64,000 nucleotides of DNA from Hyaloperonospora brassicae (taxonomy: Eukaryota; Oomycota; Peronosporomycetes; Peronosporales; Peronosporaceae), in contig CANTFL010000435.1 of NCBI GenBank assembly GCA_947650285.1, positions 62,001 through 126,000 of the forward strand, read 5' to 3'. Below the pieces are notes generated by a model. The model was given only the letters and a program-made list of their open reading frames with translations, was not told where the DNA came from and did not search any database. The position numbers were made by a program, and so were the translations under genes. Below are positions 1-9,281 of this stretch, in pieces (position 1 is the stretch's first letter; every line of letters begins with the position of its first letter).

Positions 1-144
1 AACAAAATCACCCGCCCCACCTTATATCGTTGACACCAAAATTGGGTAAAAGAGACTATTCTAGTCTTTAATCACGATCTCCCGAATTCAGCTTACGAAG
101 CATATAATGAAAGAACGATTACATCCAGAGGCAAAACACGGTAC

Positions 145-310
145 TGTGGTGGATTGGGGTCTTCAAACTGCGTGATTAGTTCCCAAAACACTCAATGTGC
201 CGGACAATTGACCTACAGGGGGGAGGATTACCCCGATTCCGTGTATAAACCTTGACCCACATTCTGTACCCTTCGGCTGGCGGGTTGCACTCTTCAATAG
301 ACCCGGACGG
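145..310 (-). repeat. Diverged LTR fragment of the A/B retrotransposon family
   Basis: The stretch starting TGTGGTGGATTGG matches, with many substitutions, the left end of the two LTRs at 30277 and 56339. Shared blocks include the GACCTAC...CCGATTCCGTGT section and the TGTACCC.TCGG.TGGCGGG section. Similarity fades after about 310, so this is a truncated solo-LTR scrap. It is placed on the minus strand because the coding region of element B reads that way. The first 144 bases of the window show nothing I recognise. Confidence 0.6.
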
Positions 311-596
311 AGAAGGAAACGTGTTAGCCTTGGTAGAGGTATACCTGAAACCCCAAGTGGATATGCTTCACTCGGTGGGCCGGTAGGTGGACACTCGATC
401 TACTCGGTCGAGGGCGGGCTTACAACCAGATGCTTCAGGTAGCTTGTCGCTCCTGGATTTTCGTATGACAACAAGGGTGTAAACTCCTGGCCTTATCCGA
501 GCTCCCAAACCACTAGGTTGGGAGGCCGCTTCCCATATCGGATATTAATGGGGTTTGATAGTCGACAAGCCCACAGGCCAAATACTTCCTGGGGTC

Positions 597-1030
597 CTAC
601 TCGCAATTGATCTCGCCACGCAACTGTATGCAACGGGGGTGGGACAAAGTATATTCCGTTACCGGAACAATCGTGCTGACCAAGTGCGAGCTCCTTGAAA
701 CACAAGGAAGACGTGCCAAGTAGATCGCAAATTGAGTAGCATTGGATACCATCCTATACTTGAACTCCGTTACTATATCCTTAACTCGTGTCTTGATTCT
801 TGATTTGACTGGATAGGCGTACCTCAAGAGACCTGACATCCACCCCGAGGGACCGGATCACCTTAAGGGAACGAAATTTACGTTGAGGGTCCGAGGTCCA
901 CTTTGATGTACCGGGATCCACGTAGAGAGACATGGTTCTACCTTACAGGACTCTAAATTCCCCTTGAGGGACCAGAGGTCCACCTTGAAGGATTAGGGTC
1001 CACCTTGAGAGGCCGACCTTAAGATGAGGC
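597..1030 (-). repeat. Repeat family D, copy 1, with a decayed 20-30 bp minisatellite
   Basis: Bases 844-1030 are a worn tandem array in which versions of CCTTGAGGGACC and GGTCCACCTTGA recur about every 20-30 bp. Read on the minus strand, the array is followed by about 230 bp that align with the plus-strand DNA at 61741-61960: shared blocks AAGGATATA, ATACTCA.TTTGC and GCGTCTTCC.TGTGT occur in the same order. The copy at 61461 also has a minisatellite just before this unique part. The two are therefore diverged, inverted copies of one repeat, possibly an LTR, because element C also has a minisatellite near its LTR start. The interval 311-596 has no feature I can support. Confidence 0.55.
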
Positions 1031-1229
1031 ACTGTGGACTACTCATTTCAGTATCATTCAACCGGTACTTCTAGAGATGATACCGCCTCGGTAGGCGTTG
1101 TGGTCCTTCTCCTCCAAATGCATCGTCGCCTTCGTGACCCCATTCTCCTTGTTACCTTTTCCTTAAGGGGTGAAACTTTGTTCCTTCGGTGCGCTGGCCT
1201 ATGGGTCCATCATTTCCGACAAGCACTTC

Positions 1230-1484
1230 TCCACACTTGCACAAATACTGATACTGGCGGGGCCAGTAAAAGTCACGACTTACCGTGAGGTAAGTCTTTT
1301 CTTAACCACGATCTCCACCTGTTAGGGCATCGTGACACTCAAATATGATGCGCAAGTGCAAATTGTGATGGGCGGGAACGACAATACGAGGATTGTCGCC
1401 GGAAACAGCTGTATAGTTGAGCAACCCGTTGCGCGTTGTGTACTGATCCGATAAGGAACGGTACAAAGACGATAAATCGTTCAA
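1230..1484 (-). pseudogene. RE1 integrase, N-terminal zinc-binding fragment
   Basis: The minus frame reads RIVVPAHHNLHLRIIFECHD, then a GGDRG block, then after a stop a segment ending DFYWPRQYQYLCKCGEV. This is the His-His-Cys-Cys region that precedes Ty3/Gypsy integrase cores (family knowledge: HD..GGH.G...T...L...FYWP......C..C). The second Cys pair is damaged. The catalytic D-D-E core is missing, since the element is truncated here. The preceding RNase H tail (1500-1700) is degenerate. Confidence 0.65.
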
Positions 1485-1702
1485 AGATATACGAGTAAGA
1501 TTTTCCAGATGATCGATCGAGCGCAGAAGATCCTTATTTTCTGCCTGGGCTTTCCTTATATCGTCAGGTAACGTTGAAGACGGAACACTTACTGTAAGTG
1601 TCGCAACGGTGTGCTTTTACGCACCGTTGGATTGCGCGCCCGGCTAAAACAATTGATTTGGCGTGGAAGCGCGTCAGCAACGAAATTAGGTCGTCCTGGT
1701 TT

Positions 1703-2159
1703 TTATTTGATGGAGAAGTTATACTCCGCGGATAAGGAAAGCCACCTCGCCATTCTTTGCGAGATGTGGGGAATGTTTACGGCTGTGCGTAGTGACGCAT
1801 GGGACGTATACACAGCGAACGTTCTATCTTCTAAGAGATAGACACGGAACTTAGCCAGTCCATACTTCATGGCAAGGCGTTTCTTGTCATGCACTGATAA
1901 TTACGATCAGCTGCTTGCAGCTGACGCGGTTAATATTAGATGACGTACTCTACACCATCTGTGTCAAATTGCATCAACGCACAGCCGATCGCAAAATCTC
2001 TGGCGTCACAGACCACATGAAATGGTCTATCCTAATATGCAATCGACAGTATGGGCAATGCATTAACCTCTGCTCGATACCTTCAAAGTAACGCTGACAG
2101 TCAGCGTTCCATGACCACCTCACATCTTTCTTGAGTAAACAAGAAAGATGCACAGTCAT
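1703..2159 (-). pseudogene. RE1 RNase H region
   Basis: Between 2159 and 1974 the minus strand encodes the RT-RNase H connection (a DVRWSWNADCQRYFEGIEQ-type segment, as in the F.W...C...F..LK stretch of Gypsy elements). Between 1894 and 1703 it encodes the RNase H end (FAVYTSHASLRT, then QRMARWLSLSAEYNFSI, matching the family V.TDH.SL....R..RW...L..Y.F.I pattern). The Asp expected in TDH is Ser here (TSH). A frameshift or stop separates the two parts, so the enzyme is dead. Confidence 0.7.
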
Positions 2160-2380
2160 CTCGTTTTAGTTGCGCGCGTACTTGTGCAAGTATGCCGCTA
2201 GGCCAAGAAACTTACGAAATCCCTTGACATCGACTGGCACGGGCCAGTCAGTGATCGCCTTGACCTTTTAAGGACCAGGGCGTACGCCGTGTTTACCCAC
2301 AATACACCCAAGAAGTGGTATTTAGACAGCCGCAAATATACACTTTTGAGGTTGGCGTACAACTTATGTTTCCGCATAAG

Positions 2381-3241
2381 TTAAAGAGCCTGAAGAACGT
2401 TTGTTCTGTAAACTTCCGCGTCCGTCATTCCGTCTATTGCCTGGCTATGGACGAATACATCGTCAAAGTAACTCGGCGCATAGTCTCGCACCGGTATTAA
2501 TAGATTTGCTACACATATGATGAAGGTGACCGGGACATAGCTTATCCCTTGTGGCATCACTAGCCACTCCCACAGCATACCGCTGGGGGTGCTCAATGCT
2601 GTGTATGGTATGTCTCATTCACGCATGAGGATCTGATGGAAGCCATCCATCAGATCCATGAACGAGAAGATGGTACTCTTAGTCATAACATCTGTGCTTA
2701 CGTCTTTATTCGGTATCGGCGTCTGAGCCGGTACCGTTGCAGCATTCAATTTGTTGAATGCGTGCACTATCCGCCACCCTCCTGTGGCCTTTCGCACACA
2801 GAAGATCGGAGAGCTGTGAGGGGATGTTGATTCCCTCACATGGCCCGCTGCTAAGCGATCGGCAAAGAACTTGTCGATCGCTAGTACTTGTTCACGAGGC
2901 AGTGGCCACTGCTTCATGAAACAGTACTTCGAGCCCCGTTTGAGCTCGATCTCGTGTCGAGTGCCTTTGTCCTTAGACAACTCGCAAGGTACGGATTCAG
3001 GGAATACATCCTTGAATTCGATCAAATCTATATACAAAGGATTTGCCTGAAGTGACTCCCAGGATTGAGACGTGTATCGCTCAATCCGAGTCTTCTCATC
3101 GAGGACACTTTCGTCCATCGATGAGCTGCTGAGAACCCGTTCGCTCTCATCAAATACGGTTGCATACCGAACATCGGCCACATACTCATCCTCTGTGACG
3201 AGTATGCAGACTTTCTTGACTTTGCCACTTACGCAGATCAC
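2381..3241 (-). pseudogene. RE1 reverse transcriptase
   Basis: A minus-strand frame of 208 codons (3241-2615) continues after one in-frame TGA to 2381. It shows the Gypsy RT landmarks: YIDLIEFKDVFPE, WPLPREQVLAIDKFF, SPHSSPIFCVRKATGGWRIV, FNKLNAATVPAQTPIP, FSFMDLMDGFHQILMRE, STPSGMLWEWLVMPQGIS, and the catalytic box as YFDDVFVHS, where FDD replaces the usual YxDD. Family knowledge: it would copy element RNA into DNA inside virus-like particles. The single stop between the palm blocks and the loss of frame after 2381 make it a pseudogene, but conservation is high, so it is one of the best-preserved retroelement genes in the window. Confidence 0.85.
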
Positions 3242-3989
3242 GCAAGAACCGTTTCGGTTCTAGTGTTGGCAATTAATTTATCTTCAAAGTTAACTTCGGA
3301 GGCACAATCAGATCAAGTGTTATAAGCGCCTACGCTTGATTCGTCTTTGACCAAGACGTTCAACGCCTCGGTTTCTTCCTGAGAGCTTGTTTCCGCAGGG
3401 TGCTGAGGGCTTGTTCATTTAGGTTGCTGAGAGCCTAATCTTTCAGCAAGTGACCGCTTGAGTAATTCCTTCCTCAAGCACGTGTGGGCTTATTCCCTTG
3501 ACGTCTACTGATTGTGGCTGTGCAACCACCGTCAGGGACCGATCATCTACGGTCGACTCTATCAGTCGACCCAGAAATATCCGTGGTGCCGTTTCTGGAG
3601 GCAACGTGGTTTCTTACTTCCTAGGATGCTGCCCGCTAGGCATGCATCCTTATCCCTATCCACTTGACTTTTTCTAGTGGTGGACCTTTGGCGCTGCCTG
3701 TACTCCTGTACAGCCGCCCGGAGCTTGCTCCACAGTGTAGTGACCAACTACACAGAAGTCTTGTGCAGTCGTGCTAACGACCGTACCGCAAGTGAGGCCA
3801 TCGCACTCATTCGCAGTACAACCACACGCCTATGGACGCTCCAAGACGTTCATCACATGACCATCTGATGAACGAGTGGCAGGAATGACGGATCGATGCT
3901 TCCAGCTCACGCTTGGCTCGTTAACTTCTAAGCCAAGGTAATCCCAGGATGACATCAAATTTGTCACCTAGTACGATGGAGTCATCATC

Positions 3990-4253
3990 TTACTGTTCGC
4001 CCTCTAACGTGTAGTGGATCTTTACTACACTTTTATCAACGGTTGATGATGCGCCTGTGGCGAGGCGCGCCGTCATCCTCGTTAGGAGGATGTCGCGCTC
4101 AACGAACTTGAGTCTACGACCCTCTAGTGACAGGCGGCGAATAATGTTGTTCGACGCCCCACAGTCAACTAGATCACGAAGCGACAAATCTTTTGTCACT
4201 TCCAACTTCAAGGTGATGAGCGAAGCGTCATCACCAGGTGCAGAGACACACAA
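3990..4253 (-). pseudogene. RE1 aspartic protease
   Basis: The minus-strand frame contains LSLRDLVDCGASNNIIRR. The DCGAS block is the retroviral-type protease active site (usual form D[ST]GA), followed by LKFVERDILLTRMTARLATG, similar to the flap region of Gypsy proteases. Such enzymes cleave the Gag-Pol polyprotein. Thr/Ser at the second active-site position is Cys here. The region 3242-3989 between protease and RT is degraded and keeps no clear domain. Confidence 0.65.
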
Positions 4254-4471
4254 TAATTGTGTATCTGGAGCAAATTTTTTCGAGAGAGATTTGCAAATTT
4301 TCTTGAAGTTGCTGGACCAGTAGGCGTTCCGCCCCTACTGACCCCGACAAATTTTTATGGTCCGCTTCGCTGTTGCGGTTTCGCAACAGCGTTGGACCTT
4401 CTCCCATCGCTCTTTTTGGCAAAGGAGCGATCATTTCGCTCGGTACTGTTTGGTACTGGGCGGGGGGGGGG

Positions 4472-5489
4472 CACTACACTCGTAAGCGTAGTGCCCCAAC
4501 TTCTGACAGCGATCGCACTTCTGCAATCTCTCGTTGTTTGAAGAGCAACATATGTCGCTTTCAACATAACATAGTTACATTGTTTCTGGACCTCCAGTCT
4601 CTTGTCGCCTCGATGGACCATAAGAGCTCGACCTAGCATGAGAATGTCTCATGCAACGTTCCCCCTGTTCCGAAGCTGAGATTGCTTGTTCAAGCGTATC
4701 CAGCTCTAAGTGAAACGGGTGGTTCCTAACGGGCTCATCTGCGAGACCTTGCACGAACATAGTAATTAAGGAGTGTTCATGTACAGGGTTAGCAGTTATA
4801 CTACTCTCGAGGAGTCGTACATGCTGCGCGTAAGCGTGCGCATCACGCTTACCCTGCTTGAGCTTCGGGGGCTCTGATAGAGTCTTGAACTCAGCCCGCG
4901 GCGATTCGAACGTCTGTTTGAGCCGGGTCTTGAAGGCTTCTAGTGACTGGAATGCATATGGGTCACTCATCTCTCTATCGCTAAGGCCCAAGTCTTGGCA
5001 CGTCCTGCCAAGTGGGTTTGAGCAAGTGTGAGTTTCATTTGCTCATCGTCGATATAACGTGCCTTTATGGCTCTGTCTGGTTTGACGAACCATAAAATCA
5101 GGGAGTCTTTGACATCTCCTCGATACTTGTAGATACCAACCTTCCAGACTCCGGGACGACGCGTGTGTGTCGTCCCGCCCATAGCAGCATTGAATTTCTC
5201 CTGTCTCAACAGCTCTGTCTGTTGAGAACCGAGTTATCTCAACTGCTCGGCCTGTTGATATCCTTGCTGATAAAGATAAGCTACCTCTCTTTCCCTCTTT
5301 CGGCGACAAGTTCATTTGAATGAACCTGGCCATAGCGGCATGTTGTTGGTCTCTGTCAAGAGACTCCAACATGGCGCCAACGGCGGTTTCGCTTGCGGTA
5401 GATCTCATACGTTCAACCGCACCCCATTCGATGTCACTAAAATGGTTAAAGCCTTCACGCGGGATGTGAAAGCTTTCCTCCTCATACAA
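4472..5489 (-). pseudogene. RE1 Gag with one CCHC zinc knuckle
   Basis: The minus strand encodes Gag-type helices across three shifted frames: 5489-5215 (MRSTASETAVGAMLESLDRD, MARFIQMNL), 5209-4967 (VGIYKYRGD, LILWFVKPDRAIKARYIDD, MKLTLAQTHLAGRAKTWAL) and 4991-4620 (SLEAFKTRLKQTFESPRAEF, LKQGKRDAHAYAQHVRLL, MFVQGLADEPVRN). A nucleic-acid-binding knuckle C-x2-C-x4-H-x4-C (CDRC, H, C) is read near 4530-4480. Gag forms the particle and binds the element RNA. Two frameshifts break it. Confidence 0.75.
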
Positions 5490-5574
5490 CCATGTTCATG
5501 CTCATGGAGGTGGTCGTGGTCGCTGGACGGACTACAAACTGCTACCAGGTGGAACGGGGCACGCTCTTACCAGA

Positions 5575-6009
5575 TAACTAATTAGACCTTGTGTTAATCC
5601 AACACGAGGCTGCGTGCTCCCGACGTAACGTATACATGCGTGAGAAAGCGCGAGGAAGTAAGCAGAGCCAGGAAGCTCTGTTAAAGAGAAAAGTAGAATT
5701 GTATTTAAGATAGCTAAGTGTCCTTGTAAATTATCTGTCTTAATCTAACTATATTAAACTACAGTCTCTCATGTGGGTTTATTGCTCACCGCTCATTGCG
5801 CGCGTCTAGCAGCGATTGTTGGTTGAGTTGGTTGATGTAGCGTCTACATCAACCAGGAAAAGGAGCACACAAGGATGTTACCCTTGGGGGTAATATATCT
5901 CCAGCATTATCCCTTCTTGGGTAGTGTTAATTGAATATTATTTAGAATAGACACTATTCAAAATTGATGCATTCATACCAATTTTATGTAACGGGCTCAC
6001 CCCGTTACA
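5575..6009 (-). repeat. RE1 5' LTR (proposed)
   Basis: On the minus strand this block sits just upstream of gag. Its outer end is TGTAACGGG, part of a perfect 9-bp inverted repeat with a 5-base loop (5987-6009). A second perfect inverted repeat, GGTTGATGTAG / CTACATCAACC with a 3-base loop, lies at 5830-5854. Beginning with TGT fits LTR convention. The inner end and primer-binding site are inferred only from where gag begins, because no partner LTR survives in the window to fix the boundary. Confidence 0.45.
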
Positions 6010-6754
6010 GCTCGCCAGCGAGTCAATGTGTCAGGCAGCGATGGCGGACAAAAGTTCGACAAACACTCACTCATTAATGAGTTCTTACGCGCTCCCATAT
6101 CTGCCCTTTGTCTTGCATGTACTAGCACGGTCAGAGGGCGACACACAGAGTGCCTGCGGTGACGCAAGCTCGATATACAATCCATACTTTACTGTTCTAC
6201 CGAACCCAACTTGCTCTGCGTGGCATTGCGCCCGCATGTTCAATATGCAAACACAGTCTTAGGTGGACTTACTGACGTGCAACAATGCGAAGCAGGTATC
6301 GATGTTGCCAACGACAGGTGCTCTTTTTACATGTAGTCTTTCATTCCGTGTCAGGCGCACGCTCGTAAGACAGAGTCACACGGGAGCAATTGTCGATCAG
6401 ACTGCCCATGCGTTGTCCGTTAGGCTGCTGCATCCTCTACCTTTTCGTCACCACATTTGCACTCGAACGTCGTCTTTTGCATCATCTAGTGAGATCTTCG
6501 CCATCATATTGAAACCCCAGTGCGGACGCATTACCTGTCAACAGGACACTTGTCGTCTACCAAATTGCTGTCCAACATGAAAACTCGCTGACTCGCACAG
6601 GTCGTCTTGCTCGTGCCAACTAGCGACTCCAGTAACGTTAGCCGACGCGTCTCGTGTTTAAAAGTCACGTAACCCTTGGCAGAGTGTGTCTATGGCGAGT
6701 AAGTAAGTACCGGGGGGACAAACACACGTGACAAAGTGAGCTCCACTGCACCAG
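6010..6754. other. Intergenic region between RE1 and the SET gene
   Basis: No conserved protein, RNA gene or repeat is recognisable. The open frames here (for example 6026-6262 and 6263-6580, plus strand) have irregular composition and no motif. The last 100-200 bases should hold the promoter of the SET gene. Confidence 0.5.
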
Positions 6755-6761
6755 TCATTCC
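6755..6761 (+). promoter_or_regulatory. Oomycete initiator-like element
   Basis: TCATTCC lies 13 bases before the ATG of the SET gene. Oomycete core promoters commonly carry an initiator around TCATTCC near the transcription start (established for Phytophthora). The distance to the ATG is short, so it would give a very short leader, or it may be a chance match. Confidence 0.35.
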
Positions 6762-6774
6762 CGTAATCGCAGCC

Positions 6775-7731
6775 ATGGCGACGACGCCAAAGCCTGCGAA
6801 AACGGTCAAGAAGCTGCAGACAGCAGTCGCACACCCCACTGCGTCGTTTGCCAATGCTCTCGCAGTCCTCCTCACTTCACAGAGCAGACACAAGTTGTGC
6901 CTCAGTACCCAGTCACTCGTCGCCATCGCACGTTCCTGCGCAGCTGCTCGCACAGTGCTCCGCACGTGGCTCGACGCTGTCGTGCGGGACATCTCGCAGG
7001 GCAAAGAGGTACTGCCACTACCTGTCCGCTTCCCTCGGACCGCGACCTTCGCCACGAAACTCGTTGCTGTCGTTGAGCTCTTGCAGACGTTCACTTATGC
7101 GACGGCCGTCCACGTGCCCGTCGCGCGTCAGCTGCAGCAGTACCCACTGCCGTTGCAGCTCTTGGAAAAGCAGCAACAGGACACGCGCTGGCAGCAGCTC
7201 CGTCGCGGCCGTCAAGTCGCTGTCTTTCTCGCAACGACCAAAGCAAAGGGGTGGGGCGTGTTCGCGGCCCAACCCATCGAAGCGAACACGTTCGTTGGCG
7301 AGTACACAGGTGAACTCGTGTCGACGCGCGAAGTGCAGCGGCGCTATCGCGAGCGCTACGACCCACAGGCGCTGAACTACGTGTGGTCGGTGCGCGAGCA
7401 CGTGGCGCGGCCGAACGAAGAGGGCAACCTGCCGTTCGACACGGTGCGGACGAACGTGGACGCGTCGAGCAGCGGCAACGCGACGCGCTTCGTCAACCAC
7501 AGCTGCGCGGCCAACATGGCGCTCGAGGCCGTGCGCGTGGACTCGTTCGTGCCGCGCTTGGCGCTCTTCACGCGCGTGCGCGTCGACGCGGGTCAAGAGC
7601 TCACGATCGACTATAGCGGCGGCGGCTCGAGCCGTGTGGTGCGGGACGCTACGGAGCAGGTGCAGGGGACTCGACCGTGTCAGTGCGGAGCTCGAGCGTG
7701 TCGGGGCTACTTGCCGGGCGGACGGACATGA
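6775..7731 (+). CDS. SET-domain lysine methyltransferase
   Basis: A single-exon frame of 318 codons from ATG 6775; an earlier in-frame GTG at 6736 is not a credible eukaryotic start. The SET core spans about residues 145-285: GWGVFAAQ (S-adenosylmethionine loop, about 160), VGEYTGELV (about 172), NATRFVNHSCAANM (cofactor and substrate motif, about 235-248) and ALFTRVRVDAGQELTIDY (about 262-279) with the catalytic Tyr. A post-SET zinc cluster CQCGARACRGYL follows (about 301-312). Such enzymes methylate lysines, usually on histones, in the nucleus. The post-SET and NHSC motifs resemble H3K9/H3K36-type enzymes, but the roughly 140 residues before the SET domain lack the cysteine-rich pre-SET of SUV39 proteins. 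The exact substrate is not predictable. It is followed 82 bp later by the MYND gene on the same strand. Confidence 0.9.
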   Translation: MATTPKPAKTVKKLQTAVAHPTASFANALAVLLTSQSRHKLCLSTQSLVAIARSCAAARTVLRTWLDAVVRDISQGKEVLPLPVRFPRTATFATKLVAVVELLQTFTYATAVHVPVARQLQQYPLPLQLLEKQQQDTRWQQLRRGRQVAVFLATTKAKGWGVFAAQPIEANTFVGEYTGELVSTREVQRRYRERYDPQALNYVWSVREHVARPNEEGNLPFDTVRTNVDASSSGNATRFVNHSCAANMALEAVRVDSFVPRLALFTRVRVDAGQELTIDYSGGGSSRVVRDATEQVQGTRPCQCGARACRGYLPGGRT

Positions 7732-7813
7732 TGCGCTCGGAGTGATGGGCAGAGCCTGTGGGGTGGGGTGGGGTTCACAAGCTTAACGACTACGAGGCAA
7801 TCGGTGGTCGGCG

Positions 7814-9133
7814 ATGCTCGACACGACGTACGACCGCAGGTGTGAGGACGCCGAAGCGGCAGCTGAAGCGCGACTGGTGGCGCATTTCGAGGAGTATGGA
7901 GGAGACGTGTGGACGATTGGCTCGGGATGCCACAGCTGCCGTGCGACGCTCAACGACGTTGTTGGCAGCGGTCTGAAGGTGGGGATGAAAACGATACACG
8001 ACGGACGTGTTGAAAGTGCACTTACAGATGTGTGTGTGTGTGGCTGCTGCTGCTACTTTGTGGCTGTGTTGTTGTTTGTCGCAGCGGTGTGCGCCGTGTG
8101 GCGCAGCTCTGTTCTGCGGTCGCGCGTGTCAAGTGCGTGCGTGGCCTGCGCACAAGGCCGAATGCTGCGTCATTGCGACGTTCAAGCGACTGGGCACGAG
8201 CGGCGACACGTCTGAATCAAAGTGCGGCGACAATGGCATTGGCAGTAGTGGTGGGGTGGCGTCTCGGTCACCTGCTGCAAAGGATGATGCACTACGTGTG
8301 TGGATTAGTAACGTGACTTGAATCGTGTTCGCGTGTCGGATGCAGACTCGCTTCGCTGCTCGAGACGCTGACGTTCTCAACGTGCTGCAAGAAGGTCGAT
8401 GGGCCCAAGACGGCGGGCGTTGCAAGCTCGATCGGCATGAGCGGTTCGATGCTTCCAGGCTGGTTCTTCGCGGTCGACTATGAACAGGTGCGCGGGTTTT
8501 CTGGTTCAACTGCTTTGTTAGTAGGAGGTGGGCAGGCGAAGATGCACTAAGGGTTCAGGCTGTTCGTGCAGGCGCCGAAAGAGCAGCAAAAAGGTCTGTA
8601 CCAAGCGGTGCTGGAGCTATATGGACTGCTCAAGGACGATGAGTGCTGGTGAGGCTGTCACTTTGATGCGTGTGTCATGCTGGCAGTACATTTACTGTAC
8701 GATGTCGGTGCATGTAGGACTCGTGACAAGGAGAGCTTTCCACGTTCGAGCTACACGCTAGTGGAGGTGAGTACCTGCACGCTACTGAACGCAATGAGGA
8801 TCATGAGTGCTAACAGCGCTTGTGCGTCGTCGTGGGTCATGTGCAACGTTTGCAGTCACTACCTCGTGCTTTTCCTGCCGCAGCGAAACTGCAAGCGAAG
8901 TTTGTCGAAATGAACGGACCTCTCTTGCTGTTCTCAGCATGGCTGCAACACCCGGAGCCGCCTGCCACGCAAGCCACTCCACTCGAGGACCGGAGTTTCT
9001 TTGGCGTCGTCGATTCGCTGCTGCAGATCAGGTACGAACACGTGTCCCTGTGCGTCCTTTTGGTCGCACCGATTCTAAACTTCTATGCAGCACTCTTCGC
9101 GACAGTGTTGATGCCTTCATGCAAGCAGAATAA
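7814..9133 (+). CDS. MYND zinc-finger protein, about seven exons
   Basis: Modelled by hand as exons 7814-7978, 8085-about 8300, about 8346-8487, 8572-8648, 8718-8766, 8856-9031 and 9091-9133, giving about 288 residues. All junctions are GT-AG and in phase except exon 2/3, which I could not resolve. Removing the first intron joins CHSC (residues 39-42) to CAPC (57-60), followed by ALFCGRACQ and a W-x2-H-x2-C segment. This completes the C-x2-C / C-x2-C / C-x3-C / H-x2-C pattern of a MYND finger, which strongly supports the model. MYND fingers bind short proline-rich peptides and occur in transcriptional regulators and SMYD enzymes. The rest (SMLPGWFFAVDYEQ, APKEQQKGLYQAVLELYGLL, FFGVVDSLLQ) has no domain I can name and no SET core. 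The gene converges on the RPEL gene, 148 bp away. Confidence 0.8.
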
Positions 9134-9281
9134 AACGCACACTGACGCTGCTGGTCACGTGTTGCAGTCTCACTCACGCAATACAAATTGGCAGTTCTTG
9201 TTCAAGACAGCGGACCACAAGTCACGCACTTTTCTCATGCTGCATCGCTACGACAGGCCAACGCAACGTCGCATGGGACCC

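Larger units (their letters stand above)
1230..6009 (-). mobile_element. RE1: truncated, decayed Ty3/Gypsy LTR retrotransposon
   Basis: Read on the minus strand, the order is LTR (about 6009-5575), gag with a CCHC knuckle, aspartic protease, reverse transcriptase, RNase H and the start of integrase, which is the Ty3/Gypsy order. The element stops in the integrase zinc-binding region near 1230 and no 3' LTR follows. All domains carry in-frame stops or frameshifts, so it is not autonomous. Unlike elements B and C, I see no second RNase H between RNase H and integrase. An unusual property is the very high density of perfect short hairpins through the coding part (see findings). Confidence 0.85.

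Noticed and set aside
7018..7596. 192-codon minus-strand frame opposite the SET gene
   Set aside because: It is the antisense shadow of a GC-rich conserved SET domain; it is His/Arg-rich and without motifs.
8129..8509. 126-codon minus-strand frame opposite the MYND gene
   Set aside because: It overlaps exons and introns of the spliced MYND model and has no domain of its own.
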